From positions 1-46,040 of the forward strand of contig CANNNV010000004.1 of the NCBI GenBank assembly GCA_947506155.1: a stretch of DNA of 46,040 nucleotides, in the 5' to 3' direction. The stretch is from Methylococcaceae bacterium (GTDB lineage: Bacteria > Pseudomonadota > Gammaproteobacteria > Methylococcales > Methylomonadaceae). Shown piece after piece: positions 37,198 to 44,976 of the stretch. The notes beneath the pieces were generated by a model. It was not told the DNA's origin. It searched no databases and was given only the letters and a program-made list of their open reading frames with translations. Numbering within the stretch: the first letter of the stretch is position 1; every line of letters starts with the position of its first letter. The position numbers and the translations under genes are program-made.

Positions 37198-37413
37198 ATG
37201 AAAAAACGTAAAAATCCGCAAGGGACAGAATATGTTCCTAACCAAAATCCGGTTGCAAAGTACGCGCACCTGTTTAATAAAGCGCAAACTTTTTGCGACA
37301 AAAGCAAGTACAGTCGCAAAGCCAAACACCAACGGCAGGAGGTTAGTCCAATAATTTTATCCGGAATTATTGGACTAGCCTCTTGTTTCAACTTGAGCGA
37401 AATTACTACTTGA
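37198..37413 (+). CDS. arfA: ArfA-like alternative ribosome-rescue factor
   Basis: ArfA recruits RF2 to ribosomes stalled on messages lacking a stop codon, as a backup to tmRNA. The ORF is 71 residues (E. coli ArfA 72). It contains a polar N-terminus, a central LFNKAQTFCDKSKYSRKAKH (25-44) resembling the E. coli core [22 protein letters not shown], and a hydrophobic tail (SPIILSGIIGLASCF) as in full-length ArfA, where it makes the protein unstable. The ATG has an AGAGG ribosome-binding site. A hairpin of about 21 bp starts at codon 47, just after the basic core, and would truncate the message. This combination is the known E. coli arfA logic. Similarity is short, so the call relies on core, length and hairpin together. 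Monocistronic, divergent from mnmG. Confidence 0.78.
   Translation: MKKRKNPQGTEYVPNQNPVAKYAHLFNKAQTFCDKSKYSRKAKHQRQEVSPIILSGIIGLASCFNLSEITT
37336..37385 (+). promoter_or_regulatory. Long hairpin inside the arfA-like coding sequence
   Basis: The 5' arm (37336-37356) pairs with the 3' arm (37365-37385) over 21 positions, all Watson-Crick except G-U wobbles at 37343/37378 and 37338/37383. The loop is the 8-base TTATCCGG. Only a weak T-rich stretch (CTTGTTTC) follows, so cleavage by RNase III within the duplex looks more likely than termination. The message would then end near codons 50-58, without a stop codon. Coding constraint alone does not require such complementarity. Confidence 0.85.
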
Positions 37414-37504
37414 ATAATCAACTGCCACTAATCGAAAAAGTCTATTGAACCGCCCAACCGAGACTTTAATCGGCTTTCCAGAATAATTTTATCAAGAGGA
37501 CGTT

Positions 37505-40156
37505 ATGCGCAACCTGAAGTTTTTACCCGCGCTCATTGGAGCGATACTTTTAATTACTGCCATTTTATTTGTCGTCTTCCATTTCATCTTCCTTGATCTG
37601 TTTGTTGACTTATGGTGGTATCAATCCTTAAAACTTGAAGCCTATTTTTGGCTAAGACTGCTGTACAAATTCTTTCTTTCCGGCGGCGTAACCCTGGGAT
37701 TTTTTGTCATTTTCTTTTTTCATTTCTGGATAGCTTCGCGCTATTTGGGCTTGAATCCACCGAACGAGATATTAAACAACATAGACAAACGCCAACACTT
37801 CCAGCGTTTTGCCGACACCTTTATGAATGGCTCGGCCAAGGTGTACACACCGATATCCCTGGTGCTGGCTATATTTGTTGCGATTCCTTTTTATGATCAG
37901 TGGGAATCAACTTTACTGTTCTTTTTTGGCACAGATTCTGGCGTAATCGATCCGGTTTACGGCAAGGATGTCGGCTTTTATATGCTGTCTTATCCGACCT
38001 ACATGCTGATTCAGCAAAACCTGTTGACCACCGCTACGCTGATTTTCAGCATGGTCGGTATTTTATATTGGCTAGAACATATTTTCATACCCAATCAAAG
38101 CGAGAAATTCCAGTTAGGCGCCAAAATACATTTAACGGTTCTGGTCGGTTTTGTCATTGCGTTTGTGGTATGGGGTTTCATGTTGGATCGTTTTACCCTG
38201 CTGTACACCAATAGCCACGAACCGGTTTTTTATGGCCCGGGCTTTATCGAATTACGCTATCAATTACCGTTGATCTGGCTGAAAATTATTACTTTCGTAG
38301 CGACAGCAATCACCGCCGGCTTGTTTATTTTTTCAGAAAAGCATCGGGTAAAAGCCCCATTTTTAATTGCACTAACCATCTTCCTTTTTGCCGTCGCCTT
38401 ACCGAAGATTGAATTTATTCCGGCTTTAATGCAGAAATATATCGTCAATCCAAATCCGGTAAAAAGCAATAACTCACCGATGCAAAATAACATTGACGCA
38501 ACCTTGGCGGCTTACGATTTAAAGAATATCAAAACCATTGAAGTGCCTATCAAGCTGGATGCAGCACAGGATATAGCAACCTGGAGTACGCAAAAACATT
38601 TCGAAAATATTCCGGTATGGGATCGAGAATTTATCATAGACAGTTATAAGCAGTTACAGGAGATCAGGCCTTATTACAAAATCCTATCTGTTGATGAGGA
38701 TCGCTATTTTATTCTCGACCATATCCGGCAGGTCGATCTCGCGGCACGGGAAATCAACATTTCCAAGCTGCCACCCGAAGCGCAAAACTGGGAGAATATT
38801 CATTTGCGCTACACCCATGGTTACGGTGCTGTCGTCACCCCGGCTGCACAGGATGCCGACAACCCGTTAATCTGGTATTTGCGCGATTTAAACCTGCACT
38901 CCGATGTCGGCTTTACCGTCAAACATCCCGACATCTACTATGGTCTGGAACACTACCATTATGCGGTAGTCCCCAACAAGCTCAACGCCGAAGGCATTGC
39001 CGGCTCGGAGCCGAGCATCACCGATACTTATCACGGTGAAGGCGGGATTCCAATACCCTCTCTGTTTAGAAAAGCCTTGCTGGCTTTTTATTTCAACGAT
39101 GAAAAAATCTTCTTTTCATCCAATATCACCACCCAAAGCAAGATCAAGATCCGCCAAAATATAACCCAGCGCATCAACACGCTAACTCCTTTTTTACATC
39201 TGGATAAAGACCCTTACCTAGTGATAACCAAGGATAGGTTCTACTGGATACAAGATGCCTACACCTTATCCAACAAATATCCGGTAGCCAAGCCGGCAGG
39301 CGATGACTTTCTCGAAGGTCATCAGGATTTCAACTACATTCGCAATTCAGTCAAGATTGTTGTCGATGCCTATGATGGCGATGTCGATTTTTATATTTCC
39401 GATCCTTCGGATGCGATTATTCAGGCTTACAGCAGCGCCTATCCTGGCTTATTTAAAAATCTGGACGAGATGCCCGCCGACTTAAAAATTCATCTGCGCT
39501 ATCCCCGTGATCTTTATTATTTACAGATGAAAGTCTATGCAAAATATCACCAGAATAGTCCTGAACTATTCTACGAACAGGCCGAAACCTGGGCTCAGGC
39601 CAATGTCCGTGGCCAACCGGTACTGCCTTATTATCAGACTATGGATTTTGGCAACTGCAAGGATACTGAAGAATTTGTACTCATTAACCCAATGACACCA
39701 GTTAACCGAAACAATCTCAGCATGATAGGAGTTGCCGGAACATTGGATAAAACCAACTGTGGCGCCGATTACAAACCCGGCATTACGGTCTATAAATTCG
39801 GCAAGGATGTTCAGGTCAATGGCCCCGCACAAGTTGAAGCGCTGATTAACCAGAATCCTGAAATTTCCGAACAATTCTCCTTATGGGATCAGCATGGTTC
39901 CATTGTGGAACTGGGGCGCATGATTATTCTACCCATGGGCAATACCGTTTTATATGTCCACCCTATTTATCTGGCCTCAACCGACAACAAAATCCCTGAA
40001 TTAACCCGGGTCATCGTGTCTATAGGTAATGAAGTGGTGATGGATAAAACCTTATGGTCGGCTTTTAACCGCTTGAAACAAATTTATCTGAAAAGCGCTG
40101 CCGAAAGCGATGGCTCAGAAACACCGAAAGCCATTAGCGCACCGGGTAACAACTAA
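37505..40156 (+). CDS. UPF0182 family membrane protein
   Basis: This is an 883-residue protein of the UPF0182 family, whose function is unknown. About seven N-terminal transmembrane helices (residues 1-310) are followed by a large, presumably extracytoplasmic domain (about 320-850). That domain contains the family-type blocks NIPVWDREFIIDSYKQLQEIRPYYKI, LRYTHGYGAVVTPA, YYGLEHYHYAVV and HLRYPRDLYYLQMKVYAKYH. The usual acidic C-terminal tail is short here (ESDGSETPKAISAPGNN). ATG with AGAGGA upstream. A glycosyltransferase gene begins 8 bases after the stop, so the two are probably cotranscribed. Confidence 0.9.
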   Translation: MRNLKFLPALIGAILLITAILFVVFHFIFLDLFVDLWWYQSLKLEAYFWLRLLYKFFLSGGVTLGFFVIFFFHFWIASRYLGLNPPNEILNNIDKRQHFQRFADTFMNGSAKVYTPISLVLAIFVAIPFYDQWESTLLFFFGTDSGVIDPVYGKDVGFYMLSYPTYMLIQQNLLTTATLIFSMVGILYWLEHIFIPNQSEKFQLGAKIHLTVLVGFVIAFVVWGFMLDRFTLLYTNSHEPVFYGPGFIELRYQLPLIWLKIITFVATAITAGLFIFSEKHRVKAPFLIALTIFLFAVALPKIEFIPALMQKYIVNPNPVKSNNSPMQNNIDATLAAYDLKNIKTIEVPIKLDAAQDIATWSTQKHFENIPVWDREFIIDSYKQLQEIRPYYKILSVDEDRYFILDHIRQVDLAAREINISKLPPEAQNWENIHLRYTHGYGAVVTPAAQDADNPLIWYLRDLNLHSDVGFTVKHPDIYYGLEHYHYAVVPNKLNAEGIAGSEPSITDTYHGEGGIPIPSLFRKALLAFYFNDEKIFFSSNITTQSKIKIRQNITQRINTLTPFLHLDKDPYLVITKDRFYWIQDAYTLSNKYPVAKPAGDDFLEGHQDFNYIRNSVKIVVDAYDGDVDFYISDPSDAIIQAYSSAYPGLFKNLDEMPADLKIHLRYPRDLYYLQMKVYAKYHQNSPELFYEQAETWAQANVRGQPVLPYYQTMDFGNCKDTEEFVLINPMTPVNRNNLSMIGVAGTLDKTNCGADYKPGITVYKFGKDVQVNGPAQVEALINQNPEISEQFSLWDQHGSIVELGRMIILPMGNTVLYVHPIYLASTDNKIPELTRVIVSIGNEVVMDKTLWSAFNRLKQIYLKSAAESDGSETPKAISAPGNN

Positions 40157-40164
40157 AGGCCCCA

Positions 40165-40995
40165 TTGATAAAAATTTCAGTTGTTATTCCCAGCTACAAT
40201 CGCCGTGACTTATTAAGGCGCGCACTGTTGTCCGTCTATGGCCAAACCCTGCTACCGGCTGAGGTTTGGGTCATAGATGACGGCTCGACCGATGGCACTG
40301 ATCTGATGGTCAGCCAGGAGTTTCCTCTAGCAAACTATTATTACCAGAAAAATCTTGGCGTCAGCTCGGCACGTAACCAAGGCATAGAAAAAGCTACCGG
40401 GGACTGGCTGGCTTTTTTGGATTCTGATGATGAATGGCTGGCTGAAAAACTGTACAAGCAAACAGCGGCATTAACGAACCACCCTGAATACAAGATTTGC
40501 CACACCGAAGAAAACTGGATACGTAACGGAAACCCGGTTAAGGTTCCGCAAAAATACGCCAAAACCGGTGGTTGGATATTCAACCAGTGTTTGCCACTTT
40601 GTGCAATCTCGCCATCCACCGTCTTACTGCATCGCTCGGTATTTGCCGATGTAGGCTTATTCAACACCGAATTACCCGCCTGTGAGGACTATGATCTGTG
40701 GCTAAGAATTAGCGCAGTTTATCCGGTTTTACTAGTCGGACAAGCGCAAATAAACAAACATGGCGGTCATGATGATCAGTTGTCTAATGCCTACTGGGGC
40801 ATGGATCGATTTCGGATCAGCGCCCTACAAAAAACACTGGCAGCAGGCCAGTTATCCGAACCAAACAGGCAAGCTGCGGTCGCTATGCTGGTAAAAAAAG
40901 CTAAAATTTATCTTGCCGGTGTGATTAAGCGCGGGAAAATCAACGAAGCCGATTATTACCAACAACTCATTAAGCGCTACGATTCGACATCTTAA
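40165..40995 (+). CDS. Family 2 glycosyltransferase
   Basis: This 276-residue GT-A fold glycosyltransferase transfers a sugar from a nucleotide donor to an unknown acceptor. It starts ISVVIPSYNRRDLLRRALLSVYGQT, with VWVIDDGSTDGT (35-46), the SSARNQGIEKATGDWLAFLDSDDEW block containing the DxD metal site at residues 86-88, and the acidic PACEDYDLWLRIS segment that would supply the catalytic base. There are no membrane helices. Translation starts at TTG, preceded by AAGG; no ATG fits, because the beta-strand motif begins at residue 4. It follows the UPF0182 gene by 8 bases. Resembles small GT2 enzymes of lipopolysaccharide or exopolysaccharide synthesis. Confidence 0.9.
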   Translation: MIKISVVIPSYNRRDLLRRALLSVYGQTLLPAEVWVIDDGSTDGTDLMVSQEFPLANYYYQKNLGVSSARNQGIEKATGDWLAFLDSDDEWLAEKLYKQTAALTNHPEYKICHTEENWIRNGNPVKVPQKYAKTGGWIFNQCLPLCAISPSTVLLHRSVFADVGLFNTELPACEDYDLWLRISAVYPVLLVGQAQINKHGGHDDQLSNAYWGMDRFRISALQKTLAAGQLSEPNRQAAVAMLVKKAKIYLAGVIKRGKINEADYYQQLIKRYDSTS

Positions 40996-41051
40996 TCAAC
41001 AAACCGCAAAACCAAATTGTAATCGGAATTTTTTTGTGAGGGGATTTAACC

Positions 41052-41453
41052 ATGCAGCAAACCTTAAAAGCAAAACACGAGCTACGCTTGTATGAGCTTA
41101 AAAAAGCAGCGGATGAATTTCTTGAATTCACCGAAAATTTAACGCTACTTGCCGTGGTTAATCAAAAGGCGCTGGAGATAACTCAGGCCGTTGCTGTGCT
41201 GCAACAGGATTTGGCTGAAGATAATATTAATGCTTCAGAGGCGGCGATCTTGCTGGACGAAATTGTCGATGCCGATGCAATGAGTGAGTTGGAAGTGTTG
41301 GTGCTGTCAGCAACAGCAAGTATTGAAAATGTCCAGATAACCGAGTTCTTAACTGAAATCATGGACAAAGTTGAGCATAAATATAATCGGCTACTTGAAA
41401 AAGCGCATGCCTATAATGCGCTGCTTCTAAGCAACGAGCATGAAATAAGTTGA
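41052..41453 (+). CDS. Small helical protein of unknown function
   Basis: I do not recognise this 133-residue protein. It is acidic and almost entirely predicted helix, with heptad-like Leu/Ala/Val spacing (LYELKKAADEFLEFTENLTLLAVVNQKALEITQAVAVLQQDL). A middle segment is rich in Asp/Glu/Ala (EDNINASEAAILLDEIVDADAMSELE), and a C-terminal helix ends EHEIS. There is no signal peptide, membrane helix or cysteine. A strong GAGGGG ribosome-binding site precedes the ATG, so it is very likely expressed. It lies 56 bases after the glycosyltransferase and converges on dsbA. A coiled-coil or bundle-forming partner protein is a reasonable guess. Confidence 0.72.
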   Translation: MQQTLKAKHELRLYELKKAADEFLEFTENLTLLAVVNQKALEITQAVAVLQQDLAEDNINASEAAILLDEIVDADAMSELEVLVLSATASIENVQITEFLTEIMDKVEHKYNRLLEKAHAYNALLLSNEHEIS

Positions 41454-41460
41454 GCACCTG

Positions 41461-41476
41461 TAACTTGCTCAAGTTA
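41461..41476. repeat. Palindrome between convergent genes
   Basis: TAACTTG-CT-CAAGTTA lies in the 44-base gap between the helical protein gene and dsbA. No T tract follows on either strand, so it is at best a weak terminator for both convergent messages. Confidence 0.45.
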
Positions 41477-41497
41477 AATCATGTACGCTGCTAACTA

Positions 41498-42118
41498 TTA
41501 TTTTGCCTTGCTTTCCTGCGCTATTAGTTGATTGATAACCTCTATCATTTTTTCATGAGATCCAGCTACAGGACCATTCGTTTTGTACTTGCCATTAATA
41601 ACAATTGCAGGAACACCGGTTATACCGTAACGACTGGCTGTGGTTGTTGCCTGGCGCATTTTGGCATCAACCAAAAATGAATTATAAGCGTCATGAAATT
41701 CACTTTCATTAACGCCGCGCGCAACAAAAAACTTAGCCAACTGCTCTTCGGTTTCAAGGTTTTGTTTTTTGTTTTGTATGGCATCAAAAAAATCCGTATG
41801 AATTTTATCGACGACACCCAATGCCTCAGCAGTGAAATACGCTTTAGCATGTTTTCCCCACAGCTCACTGAAGACAGCGGGTTGACGGATAAATTCAACA
41901 TTTTTGGGCAGAGTTTTCAGCCATTGTTGCAGTAGCGGTTCAAAGCTTAAGCAATGCGGGCAGCCATACCAGAAAAATTCAATAACTTCAATTTTATCAG
42001 GATTATGAGTGGGTTGTGCCGGTGTCAGGGTTTCATAACCAATAGATTCGGCTTTTAACAAAGCTGAACAAGAAAGTAATAAAATCAATAAGCTGGTTTG
42101 GATCGTTTTTTTAAGCAT
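41498..42118 (-). CDS. dsbA: Periplasmic thiol:disulfide oxidoreductase DsbA
   Basis: DsbA introduces disulfide bonds into exported proteins. The 206-residue protein has a signal peptide with a Cys near its end (LLILLLSCSALLKAES), the active site FFWYGCPHCLSFEP with CPHC at 53-56, the helical insertion domain, and the cis-proline loop GITGVPAIVINGKY. It follows the cytochrome c4 gene by 43 bases on the same strand. The cytochrome c4-dsbA order next to a divergent engB is shared with Pseudomonas. The cysteine in the signal region is not in a clear lipobox. Confidence 0.95.
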   Translation of the reverse strand: MLKKTIQTSLLILLLSCSALLKAESIGYETLTPAQPTHNPDKIEVIEFFWYGCPHCLSFEPLLQQWLKTLPKNVEFIRQPAVFSELWGKHAKAYFTAEALGVVDKIHTDFFDAIQNKKQNLETEEQLAKFFVARGVNESEFHDAYNSFLVDAKMRQATTTASRYGITGVPAIVINGKYKTNGPVAGSHEKMIEVINQLIAQESKAK

Positions 42119-42161
42119 GGCTAATTCTCTGTAAGATTTATCGGGTAAATTCGTCCTACAC

Positions 42162-42818
42162 TTATTTCATCATTGATATACGGTAAGAAACGGCTTTTAT
42201 TTCCTGATCGGTCATTTTTCTTGCAATCATGTGCATAATATTTTCAGCATTATTACTGCGTGCACCGGATTTAAAATCAGTAAGCGTTTTGATTAAATAG
42301 TCGGCATGTTGTGATTTTAGAACCGGAAATGAAGCCGGTTTATTACCCTCACCAAAAGGACCGTGGCAAGCGATGCAGGCGGACACTTCTCTTTTCAAAT
42401 CTCCATTACGGTACAAATCACTGCCTTGGGCAATGGTAGCATGGATATCTTTGTTAGATTTATCTGCGGTATCGTCAGAATCTGGGGTAGGCAAGGCATT
42501 TTCGGAAACTTTTTGTGTCGCGTAATAAGCAGAAATATCGGCTATATCTTCATCGGTTAATGCCATCGCCATCGCTGACATCATCGGATCATTACGTTTC
42601 CCGTCTTTAAAAGCGTGTAACTGTTGTTGAAGATAAGAGGAATGTTGCTGCGCAAGTTTAGGAAATGCGGCAACCAGGCTATTGCCATTTTCTCCGTGAC
42701 AACTGGCACAGGAGGCTGATTTTTGTTTTCCTGCGTTAATATTGCCTTCTGCATGTAAAATACCTGCAGCACTGGTTAACACCAGAAAAATTGAAAGTAC
42801 CTGCAATTTTTTCTTCAT
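42162..42818 (-). CDS. Dihaem cytochrome c4
   Basis: This is a periplasmic electron carrier with two class I c-type domains, probably donating to a terminal oxidase. A signal peptide (1-23, ending ILHA) is followed by haem sites CASCH (37-41) and CIACH (148-152). The axial methionines are plausible in RNDPMMSAMAMALT and NAENIMHMIARKMT. The linker (TPDSDDTADKSNKDIH) is acidic. Length is 218 residues, slightly longer than typical c4 (about 190). I chose the ATG with GGGGA upstream; the TTG one codon earlier is not needed. First gene of a pair with dsbA, which would oxidise periplasmic thiols. Confidence 0.93.
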   Translation of the reverse strand: MKKKLQVLSIFLVLTSAAGILHAEGNINAGKQKSASCASCHGENGNSLVAAFPKLAQQHSSYLQQQLHAFKDGKRNDPMMSAMAMALTDEDIADISAYYATQKVSENALPTPDSDDTADKSNKDIHATIAQGSDLYRNGDLKREVSACIACHGPFGEGNKPASFPVLKSQHADYLIKTLTDFKSGARSNNAENIMHMIARKMTDQEIKAVSYRISMMK

Positions 42819-42846
42819 CAAGTTCCCCTTCGGAATAGTTAATTAT

Positions 42847-42874
42847 TGTAGGGCGAGTTTTTGTCGTCCCTACA
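42847..42874. repeat. Inverted repeat between cytochrome c4 and engB
   Basis: TGTAGGGCGA (42847-42856) and TCGTCCCTACA (42864-42874) form an almost perfect hairpin with one bulged base and a short loop. It sits in the divergent gap. It could be another dispersed REP-like unit (GTAGGG ends recur near 15575 on the minus strand and at 22469) or an operator for the divergent pair. Confidence 0.5.
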
Positions 42875-42926
42875 GCTCGGTGCATAAATAATTTTACTCT
42901 AAATAGTAACTCTAAGCGAGACAACG

Positions 42927-43562
42927 ATGAACCCAGTTTACACTCAAGCAAAATTTATTAACAGTTCACCACATCTCAGCAATACGCCGACAGATCAAGG
43001 TATGGAAGTGGCTTTTGCCGGACGTTCAAATGCCGGAAAATCCAGCGCGATAAATACCTTAACCCGGCAGCACGGATTAGCGCGGATCAGTAAAACACCG
43101 GGCAGAACGCAGATGCTTAATTTTTTTGAAATTAATGAACGGCAACGCTTTGTTGATTTACCCGGTTACGGTTATGCCAAAGTGCCATTAGCGGTAAAGA
43201 AACAGTGGCATGCGCTGATGGAAACCTACTTAACCAGTCGCAAGTCGCTATGCGCCATTATTCTGGTGATGGATGTGCGTCATCCTTTAACTGAATTTGA
43301 CTGGCAGATGATAGAGTGGTGCGAACATACCGGATTACCGCTGCATATATTGCTAACCAAAGCGGATAAGTTGAATTACGGCGCGGCTAAAAACACCTTG
43401 CTGCAAGTACAAAATGAATTAAAAGATGCCAATTTTCCATTAACGATACAGTTATTTTCAGCATTGAAAAAAACCGGTATTGATGAGGTGCATAAAGCAC
43501 TGGATCAATTGTTTAATCCGCCCGTTGACTCCGCTCAGGGAACGGATCACGCCATCCTTTAA
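42927..43562 (+). CDS. engB: Ribosome biogenesis GTPase EngB (YihA/YsxC)
   Basis: EngB is an essential GTPase for late 50S subunit assembly. The 211-residue protein has the G1 loop GRSNAGKSS (32-40), the G2 region ISKTPGRTQMLNFFEI, G3 DLPGYGYAKVP, G4 LTKADKL and the G5-like LFSALKKTGI. It starts at the usual position with AAFxxS-type residues (QAKFINSSPHL). The last 13 or so residues (PPVDSAQGTDHAIL) look atypical: they are encoded by a sequence resembling a dispersed repeat (see 43521-43545). Divergent from cytochrome c4-dsbA. Confidence 0.96.
   Translation: MNPVYTQAKFINSSPHLSNTPTDQGMEVAFAGRSNAGKSSAINTLTRQHGLARISKTPGRTQMLNFFEINERQRFVDLPGYGYAKVPLAVKKQWHALMETYLTSRKSLCAIILVMDVRHPLTEFDWQMIEWCEHTGLPLHILLTKADKLNYGAAKNTLLQVQNELKDANFPLTIQLFSALKKTGIDEVHKALDQLFNPPVDSAQGTDHAIL
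43521..43545. repeat. Dispersed-repeat-like sequence at the engB 3' end
   Basis: A 25-base stretch containing GACTCCGCTCAGGGAACGG has inverted ends CCGTT/AACGG. Strings of this type (CTCCGCTCAGGGAACGG) recur widely as intergenic repeats in bacterial genomes. Here it is within the reading frame of engB and supplies part of its C-terminus. Confidence 0.5.
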
Positions 43563-43635
43563 ACCTCGTAGCACCTCAGGAAAACCAGCGCACCCAGGGA
43601 TTCCCCGCCTAGATGTTTACTTCTGGCGGTTTGCT

Positions 43636-44478
43636 TTAGAGACCGATAAGACGCTTACTAAATTTACTAAGCTTGGCATTGTTGAAATATTCATTAGCCA
43701 GTAGTGATGACAGATGTAAATCGACAAAACTTTTTGAATCTTGATCAAAAATATGCTCACGAAGAACACCTTCTTTGACAAAACCCAAGTGCGCGGTAGC
43801 TGCAATGGCTATTTGATTATCTTGATAGATGACTGAGCAGAGTTTATTTAGCTTAAGTAGACGGAATGCAAAATCTATTATCAACAGCGAGGCTTCTAAG
43901 GCAAAACCCGGTTTTGGATCAATTAAACCGATTACCAATTCAGCTCGCCGAAAGGGTAGAGAAAAATCTACCAGACTAATAAAGCCTAGTTTATTACCTT
44001 TTGTATCGTTAATTGTCCAATGTAATGCGCTACTGGTGAGCAAGTTTGCATTTTCTTCGGCATCCAATAATGCTATCAATTCCTGATCGCTGCCTATTTT
44101 TTTTGCAAAGCGATGAAATTTCAACATAAACTCGCTATCGCTCCAGCACGTTTTAACAAAAAAAGCATCCGCTCGCCCTCTTCGTTCAAGCGTGACATTC
44201 TTACCAGATAAAGGCAATTGAAAATGGCTGCCAAGCAGCCACAACGTCTGTTGAATCACTGGTTTTGTTGCATGTGCTGGCGAAGATGCTAGTACCTGCC
44301 GCGCCATCTCGTGTTGACATAAAGACCAGTAAATGCGGCTTGCCAACAAAAGACCATCAAGTGCATCGGCTTCGATAGCCGGTTTAAGTTGCTCCAATGC
44401 GCCTAGCGCATTGCCGTTACGATAACTGGTATTGGCTTGAGTTAACAACTGAACCAATTGGTGTGTAAGATCTGTCAT
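43636..44478 (-). CDS. GNAT acetyltransferase with helical N-terminal domain
   Basis: This is a 280-residue, two-part protein. Residues 1-90 are helical and TPR-like (LLTQANTSYRNGNALGALEQLKPAIEADALDGLLLASRIYWSL). Residues 95-265 form a GNAT domain of the RimJ/RimL type: VTLERRGRADAFFVKTCWSDSEFMLKFHR, LGFISLVDFSLPFRRAELVIGLIDP, and the typical C-terminal VIYQDNQIAIAATAHLGFVKEGVLREHIF. The acceptor is unknown. The helical domain could select a protein partner or substrate. It converges on engB and is not clearly part of an operon. Several family members next to sugar or biofilm loci have this layout, but nothing here fixes the role. Confidence 0.83.
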   Translation of the reverse strand: MTDLTHQLVQLLTQANTSYRNGNALGALEQLKPAIEADALDGLLLASRIYWSLCQHEMARQVLASSPAHATKPVIQQTLWLLGSHFQLPLSGKNVTLERRGRADAFFVKTCWSDSEFMLKFHRFAKKIGSDQELIALLDAEENANLLTSSALHWTINDTKGNKLGFISLVDFSLPFRRAELVIGLIDPKPGFALEASLLIIDFAFRLLKLNKLCSVIYQDNQIAIAATAHLGFVKEGVLREHIFDQDSKSFVDLHLSSLLANEYFNNAKLSKFSKRLIGL

Positions 44479-44555
44479 AAATTCATTAATTTGTGTGCGC
44501 GATTATTGCTAACAATCCAACCTATGTGACTTAATTTTGATCATACAAAATTGGG

Positions 44556-44783
44556 CTACATACCAGCTCTATGTTGTTGATAATCAATCGGTACCGGTAA
44601 CTCCTTGTGCTGACTATTCAATACAGCCACCCATTCGTCAGTAATAACACATAACTGCTTAAATACGTCTACTTCATTATCACCATGACAACAATATTCA
44701 ATCAAGCCTAAAGCTGAACCCAAATAACAGCTATCTTCCTCAGACCATTCCACTATTTTCAAGTATCTATCACTATCTTTCAT
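44556..44783 (-). CDS. hicB: HicB-like antitoxin (short form)
   Basis: This 75-residue protein has the HicB N-terminal fold: DRYLKIVEWSEEDSCYLGSALGLI followed by a helix (DVFKQLCVITDEWV). It would neutralise the HicA toxin coded just upstream. It lacks the C-terminal ribbon-helix-helix or helix-turn-helix found in longer HicB proteins, so self-regulation through DNA binding is not expected from this chain alone. Its AGGAGAGG ribosome-binding site is inside the last codons of hicA, and the genes are 4 bases apart, so they are coupled. The toxin-first order is usual for HicAB. Confidence 0.8.
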   Translation of the reverse strand: MKDSDRYLKIVEWSEEDSCYLGSALGLIEYCCHGDNEVDVFKQLCVITDEWVAVLNSQHKELPVPIDYQQHRAGM

Positions 44784-44787
44784 GAAG

Positions 44788-44976
44788 TTAAACCTCTCCT
44801 AGCTTTTGTTTGACTAATTTTTCTTGATACGGTTTTGCGTCATCACCCAATCTGCCAGAAATGGTAATTCGAGCGCCACTAGGGTGCTCATAATTTCGAT
44901 GACTACCTTTACCACCACGGCTAACAAAACCAACTTTTTCTAAACTATTCAATAACTCTCTAATTTTTAATGGCAT
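44788..44976 (-). CDS. hicA: HicA-type toxin (mRNA interferase)
   Basis: This 62-residue protein has a double-stranded-RNA-binding-like fold and is predicted to cleave mRNA independently of the ribosome. It matches the family closely: KIRELLNSLEKVGFVSRGGKGSHRNYEHPSGARITISGR. The catalytic histidine is in KGSHRNYEH at residue 26. The C-terminus (KPYQEKLVKQKLGEV) is the usual closing helix. It is the first gene of the pair with the short HicB antitoxin. No clear ribosome-binding site precedes the ATG, consistent with weak expression of the toxin. Confidence 0.87.
   Translation of the reverse strand: MPLKIRELLNSLEKVGFVSRGGKGSHRNYEHPSGARITISGRLGDDAKPYQEKLVKQKLGEV

Noticed and set aside
34619-37198. 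Origin of replication next to mnmG-rsmG-parAB
   Set aside because: Gene order often flanks oriC, but I saw no cluster of TTATCCACA boxes and no parS GTTTCACGTGAAAC; dnaA and rpmH are absent.
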